The notes under the pieces were generated by a model. It made no database searches. It was not told the origin of the DNA and saw only the letters and a list, made by a program, of their open reading frames with translations. From Papaver somniferum (lineage: Eukaryota > Streptophyta > Magnoliopsida > Ranunculales > Papaveraceae), in assembly GCF_003573695.1 (NCBI RefSeq), contig NC_039363.1, forward strand, positions 123,673,302-123,737,301: 64,000 nt of DNA. Direction: 5' to 3'. The translations under genes and the position numbers were made by a program. Shown here one piece after another: positions 59,645 to 64,000 of the stretch. Every line of letters begins with the position of its first letter. Position 1 is the stretch's first letter.

Positions 59645-62082
59645 TGTTAGAGCATTGCTCGGTCGAAATCGCATGCGTTGATATCTCAAGCATGTTTGTC
59701 AATATTAGTGATCAAAACTACAAGTCTTGATTTCTAGTCTACTATAGCTAAGGTCTCGGACTAGGATAGAAAGTGTAGTTGAGCTCAAGAACTCCATGGA
59801 AATCATCATACAAGACGAAGGACTACTCAAGGAACTGGTGGATCTTCATCGACTAAAAGGTATGTGGAGACTTGAACTTATCTATCACTCAAAGGTATGT
59901 TTATCTCCTATCTTGGGACAAATGTCGTTTTGCTATATAGACTTAGATTATACACATTTGGTATTCCGAGCCGAGTTTATCTCGCCTATCTATTTATCGA
60001 AATATGTGTTGGTAAGCTTTCGCTTTAGCAAAGTTCATCTTTACCTAGTGATGAAAGCCATGTCATGTTTCAATCACTTTGAAAATTGCTCTGACGAAAA
60101 ATGGTTTGTGAATAACAACTATATAACGGCCTCTGAGAATGTTTCAATGATTGAAATGAGAGTTTAGATTGTATAACCATTGATGGATATAAGAATTATA
60201 GTGGAAACACATATATGTATAAGTCATATTCCTTGAACCAAAGTTTGCGAACTTTGTTGGTCAAGAGAACCAGAAGTTTGCATAGTTTGCGAACTCAGTC
60301 CACGAACTGACGGAAGTTCTCGACCCGAGAATATCTGGTGGAGTTTGAGAACTCACTCAACGAACTCAGTCCGCGAACTGACGATAGTTCTCGACTCGAG
60401 AATATCTGCTGGAGTTTGAAAACTCTTTCCGGGAACTTAAGTCCACGAACCCAGTCCGCGAACTTGAGTAGGTTATATCTAAAAACGATTGTTCTTGAAC
60501 TCATCTTTATATTGACTAAGGAATGCTTTTGAAAACCATGGATATAAAGTTCATGAACCGATTCGAGTGAATCAAATCGTTTTTGCTTCAATTGTGTCTT
60601 TTGAAGTTACATAAGATCTAAGCAATTGAAAAACTCTCTAACTAGTTCATTTGAGTCATTTGAACTAGTTGTGGTGAAGAAGAATATGGTTGATATGAAA
60701 GTGATCATATTGCTAACCATTTGGTTAACGATTGTTGAACCAACTAATGTACAAGTTTGGGTACGGTTACACAAGCCTAGAAACGTGCATTTCATTTGTG
60801 TATAACAAGCTATGTTTTCGATCTAACGGTTGATAAATGTTAGATTGAATCTAATCAGGTTTTCATCTAACGGTGAATATTGAATGCTTTGTTACTAAGC
60901 TAACATTGATTGCAAACCCTGATTTGAAAGACTATATAAGGGAAAACTCTAGCAACTGGGAAACCTAATCCCCACACATTCTGTGTGATACTAGTTGTGC
61001 TAAGCTAGAGTCGATTCTCCTTTGACCTCTGGTTTTCTTTTCTCAAACCGGGTTAACAACTTAAAGGCTTCATTGGGATTGTGAAGCCAGACCGATACTA
61101 CTTTATCGTAGTTGTGTGATCCGATCTTGTTGATTATATCGTATGAGTACAATTATAATAATTGGCTTGAGATTTCTATCTCCGATGGTCAAGATAAAAA
61201 GTAATCACAAACATCTTCGTCTCATCGTTTGGGATTCCAAAATATCTTTTTTCGCTGCGTCGATTAAGACTATTGTGAGGTGATTGATAATACTAGGCTG
61301 TTCTTCGGGAATATAAGTTCGGATTATCAATTGGTTCCTGTTCACCTTGATTTATCAAAATACGGAACAAAACTCGTAGGTATATTTGTGGGAGACGGAT
61401 TTATCTATTACCACAGACTTTTCTGTGTGATACAGATTTTTTTATTAAAGTCTTCGACTTTGGGTCGTAGCAACTCTTAGTTGTGGGTGAGATCAACTAA
61501 GGGAATCAAGTACGTGGTATGCTGCTGGGATCAGAGACGTAGGAGCATAATTGTACCTTGGATCAGTGTGATATTGGTTGGGGTTCAACTACAGTCCAGA
61601 CCGAAGTTAGTTTGGAGTAGGCTAGTGTTTGTAGCGGCTTAATGCAATGTGTGTTCAATCTGGACTAGGTCCCGGGGTTTTTATGCATTTGCGGTTTCCT
61701 CGTTAACAAAATTATGGTGTCTGTGTTATTTATATTTCCGCCTTATATTGTTTATCTTTATAATTGAAATATCACAAGTTGTGCGTTGTTCAATCAATTA
61801 GAATATCCGACCTTTTGGTTATTGATTTAAATTGATTGACACTTGGACATTGGTCTTTGGTACTATCCAAGTTATCTCTCTAGTATTTGATAAAGACTCG
61901 CAGAATTCTATTTGCTTGAGTATATATCGAATCGAGAGATTGAGATATAAACTCCTTTGATATACTTTTATCTAGATTGAGGCTGACTGTCTAGTTGATT
62001 CTCTAGCAAAGTATATTGGAGTTAGTCCATACAGATTTCTAAGTGAAATATTGGGTGTGGTTGTGATACCCCCGATTTTTCA
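59645..62082 (+). repeat. LARD-C LTR 3
   Basis: 2438 bp, ends ...CCCCCGATTTTTCA. Core at about 61661-61725; AGTCCGCGAACT-type cluster at about 60240-60470. After it the LARD-B sequence resumes at the duplicated TGTTC. Confidence 0.9.
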
Positions 62083-63229
62083 TGTTCCATTATTGTATAT
62101 AGATGTGTGTCTGTGTATGATTCAATTGTTTCCGGTTATGAAAAATTGTGTCAATTTGTTTGGATTATTATTTGGCATCTTCTTTATTGTTGGGTATCAA
62201 GTGTTTTTGCTTAACGAAATCTGGTGCAATTGCAGTGCTATAATGTGTATGATTGTTTCAATTGCTTCCGGTTAAGAAAATAACGCAAGTCAATTTGTTT
62301 TGTTTGTATGTATTGTTTATGGCTTAACAAAATACATGATCATTTGTTTAGTACAGTTCGATTCCGGATAAGAGAAATTAACTTAATTCTGATCTCAGTT
62401 AGACTTATCAAATTGAAGGATTCAGTTATTCAAGTCTAATCGAATGTCTTGACAAGAAAAGCTAGTTAACTAACCTAGTGTTTGTCTTGTCTAAAAAGAA
62501 AGGTATAAGTTATTGTTTGAATAATTAGATCCTGATGAGAGAAATAAAGTTAATTCTGGTCTATATTTTGGTCTTATCGAAATAAGAGATTGTGCATATT
62601 CAATCGGTTTAACAAAGGAATTAAGTTTCTTAGTCGAATTGTTAAACTATTAGGAAAAATTGCTTCGGAAAATTTTTTCCTTGATAACATATTAAAACTA
62701 AATTACTTGTAGTTTCGGTTTTAATATTGGTTATCTAAATTGGTATGTGAAATCTTCGTGCTTAACTCTTATAGGTTGTTTACAAGTCTTTTAGATTTGT
62801 AAGATTCTTTGGTTTGTCCTTTATTTGCTCGAACCTTTGTCATTTTATGACAAAAAGGGGGAGAAATATATGGAGTAAACAAGTGATTTACAATCACTAA
62901 TTAAAGGACATTTGTGCTTAAACGTTATATCTAACGAAAGAGTAAAGCATTGACTAAGGGGGAGAAACATATCATATTGCTGTTGTAGTATTCTGACTAC
63001 AAAAATGGGAATACCAAAGATGTAAGCTAGGTATAAGAGCTCTTACCTTTAGGGGGGGGTAAAATATCTTGTTATTCAAATGTCAACAACGACATTTATT
63101 GGTTGAATATATGCAGGTTATTGTGTTGTTGAAACTTGGAATCAAGCGTATGTAAAATGAATTCTTATATAATATGTTTATCCATATGTAATAAGAGTTT
63201 CGTCACTAAAATTTACAAAGGGGGGGGAC
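62083..63229 (+). other. LARD-B 3' internal region and polypurine tract
   Basis: AT-rich, no coding sequence recognised. Short phrases such as TTGCTTAAC and TTTCCGGTTA recur. The run ACAAAGGGGGGGGAC (63215-63229) is the PPT next to the 3' LTR. Confidence 0.6.
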
Positions 63230-64000
63230 TGTTAGAGCATAGCTCGGTTGAACTCACTAAGCGTTGGTATGTCAAGTTTGGTTGTCATATTTTAGTGTGT
63301 CAAAACTCATTTAAAGTCGCTTGATTATATGCTAGAGTCAACTTCGTTTAGGTTAGACTAGAAAGTCTAGGAATTTTGAGACATACAAGTATTACTCCGA
63401 AGACCTGAAGAATGTGAAGAAGAAGTGAACTACAACGACGACATCATCCTTCCTCTTGAGGTTAGTAATATTGACTTGAACTGTTTCATTCCCAACGTAT
63501 CTTTCAAGTCGTGTTATACTGAAAACATAACTGCGAAGCTGTATATACTGTACATATTATATAATATTCTAGTGATGTGACATGGTCATATTTGTATGAT
63601 CATAGTATTAGGGAATTATACTACGAAGTATAACGCTTATCTTTTGAACTTCGTGGATATGCATCGATATAATCTTGTATATACTGTTATGATTATGTGA
63701 ATGGGTTATGGTGAAGATTTCATCCTAGGAAACAATGTTTTACATTTGTTTAAAGGAAGTACATTCATGAACTTGTTTTATGAATCGAAAGGGAAATCAG
63801 TAGGCTTATTGGTACGGCTATTCATTGCAAATCTTTGGATTACCAATATGTGTGAGATGGTAGAACCGATCAAACTTTGTTATATTTCTTGGTATAACTA
63901 ATCACAATGCCTGACTTATGATTTAGCATGACTAGTTTTTAGTAATTGGTGTAACCGATCCTAAGTAATCACCATGAGATGGTATGATCGATAGTTATAA
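63230..64000 (+). repeat. LARD-B 3' LTR (partial, runs off the right edge)
   Basis: TGTTAGAGCATAGCTCGG..., matching 42382 onward with scattered differences. The 22-bp repeat block begins near 63930 as in the 5' LTR. Confidence 0.9.

Larger units (their letters stand above)
47955..62082 (+). mobile_element. LARD-C: tandem element with three LTRs and two internal regions
   Basis: LTRs at 47955-50329, 53772-56205 and 59645-62082 alternate with internal regions 50330-53771 and 56206-59644. Flanks are TGTTA (47950-47954) and TGTTC (62083-62087), a 4-of-5 target duplication around the whole array. The array therefore behaves as one insertion that expanded, or inserted, as a tandem. Each internal region has a PBS-like site, a gag-like gene, a 146-codon ORF and a PPT before the next LTR. 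No pol is present. Confidence 0.88.
42382..64000 (+). mobile_element. LARD-B: gag-only Copia-type element, continues past the right edge
   Basis: The 5' LTR (42382-45160), a perfect PBS (45163-45174), a gag gene, a PPT (about 63215-63229) and the start of the 3' LTR (63230-64000) are in order on the plus strand. LARD-C (47955-62082) is nested inside. Without it the internal region is about 3.9 kb, and no protease, integrase or RT is visible. The target duplication lies outside the window on the right; the left flank is ATATG. Confidence 0.85.

Noticed and set aside
48106..60167. Open frames of about 120 codons near the start of each LARD-C LTR (48106, 53923, 59796).
   Set aside because: They look conserved, but the matching sequence in LARD-A and in the solo LTR is open in a different frame, so the similarity is DNA-level LTR homology and not protein conservation.

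Overview
The window is nuclear DNA of a flowering plant, most likely a eudicot. It holds plant-type Copia LTR retrotransposons, an L1-type LINE with a C-terminal RNase H, hAT and PIF/Harbinger-like non-autonomous DNA transposons, and an F-box gene of the F-box-associated (FBA) type. No intact host gene is visible. Nearly everything is transposable-element DNA, and the two host-like genes are broken. The species cannot be named from the sequence.

Layout. 1-6767: a Copia element on the minus strand. Its left LTR is followed by the leader and gag start of a second copy, so the window opens inside a tandem LTR-internal-LTR-internal array. 7303-26045: an F-box gene on the plus strand, cut inside the F-box by a nest of elements. 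A short hAT element (8-bp target duplication) landed in the gene. A Harbinger-type MITE and a LINE landed in the hAT. A 9-kb gag-only Copia-type element (called LARD-A here) landed in the LINE. The 5' part of the LINE carries a degraded antisense protein gene with its own TATA box. 26620-27375: a 127-bp minisatellite. 27901-28463: a second Harbinger-type MITE. 28665-30714: hAT ends enclosing a solo LTR. 31376-34957: LTR-like DNA with two kinds of GC-rich satellite repeat. 34963-37858: a 2.9-kb solo LTR with a perfect 5-bp target duplication. 38576-39141: an LTR fragment. 40424-42381: a multi-exon coiled-coil pseudogene, cut off by the next LTR element. 42382-64000: a large gag-only element (LARD-B) running off the right edge. 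Nested inside it is a three-LTR, two-internal-region tandem element (LARD-C, 47955-62082).

How the parts relate. LARD-A, LARD-B, LARD-C and several LTR fragments share LTR ends (TGTTAGAG...), a conserved LTR core, PBS of the TGGTATCAGAGC type and AAAGGGGGAGAT-like PPTs. Each complete internal region has a gag-like gene and no recognisable protease, integrase or reverse transcriptase. They look like a non-autonomous family that depends on another element's polymerase. LARD-C also carries a second 146-codon ORF of unknown function. Decay is widespread, and several nonsense codons in the LINE and in the coiled-coil pseudogene sit where C-to-T change at CHG sites would create them. The main open questions are the antisense gene in the LINE, the second ORF of LARD-C, and the self-complementary leader that replaces a tRNA primer site in the left Copia element.
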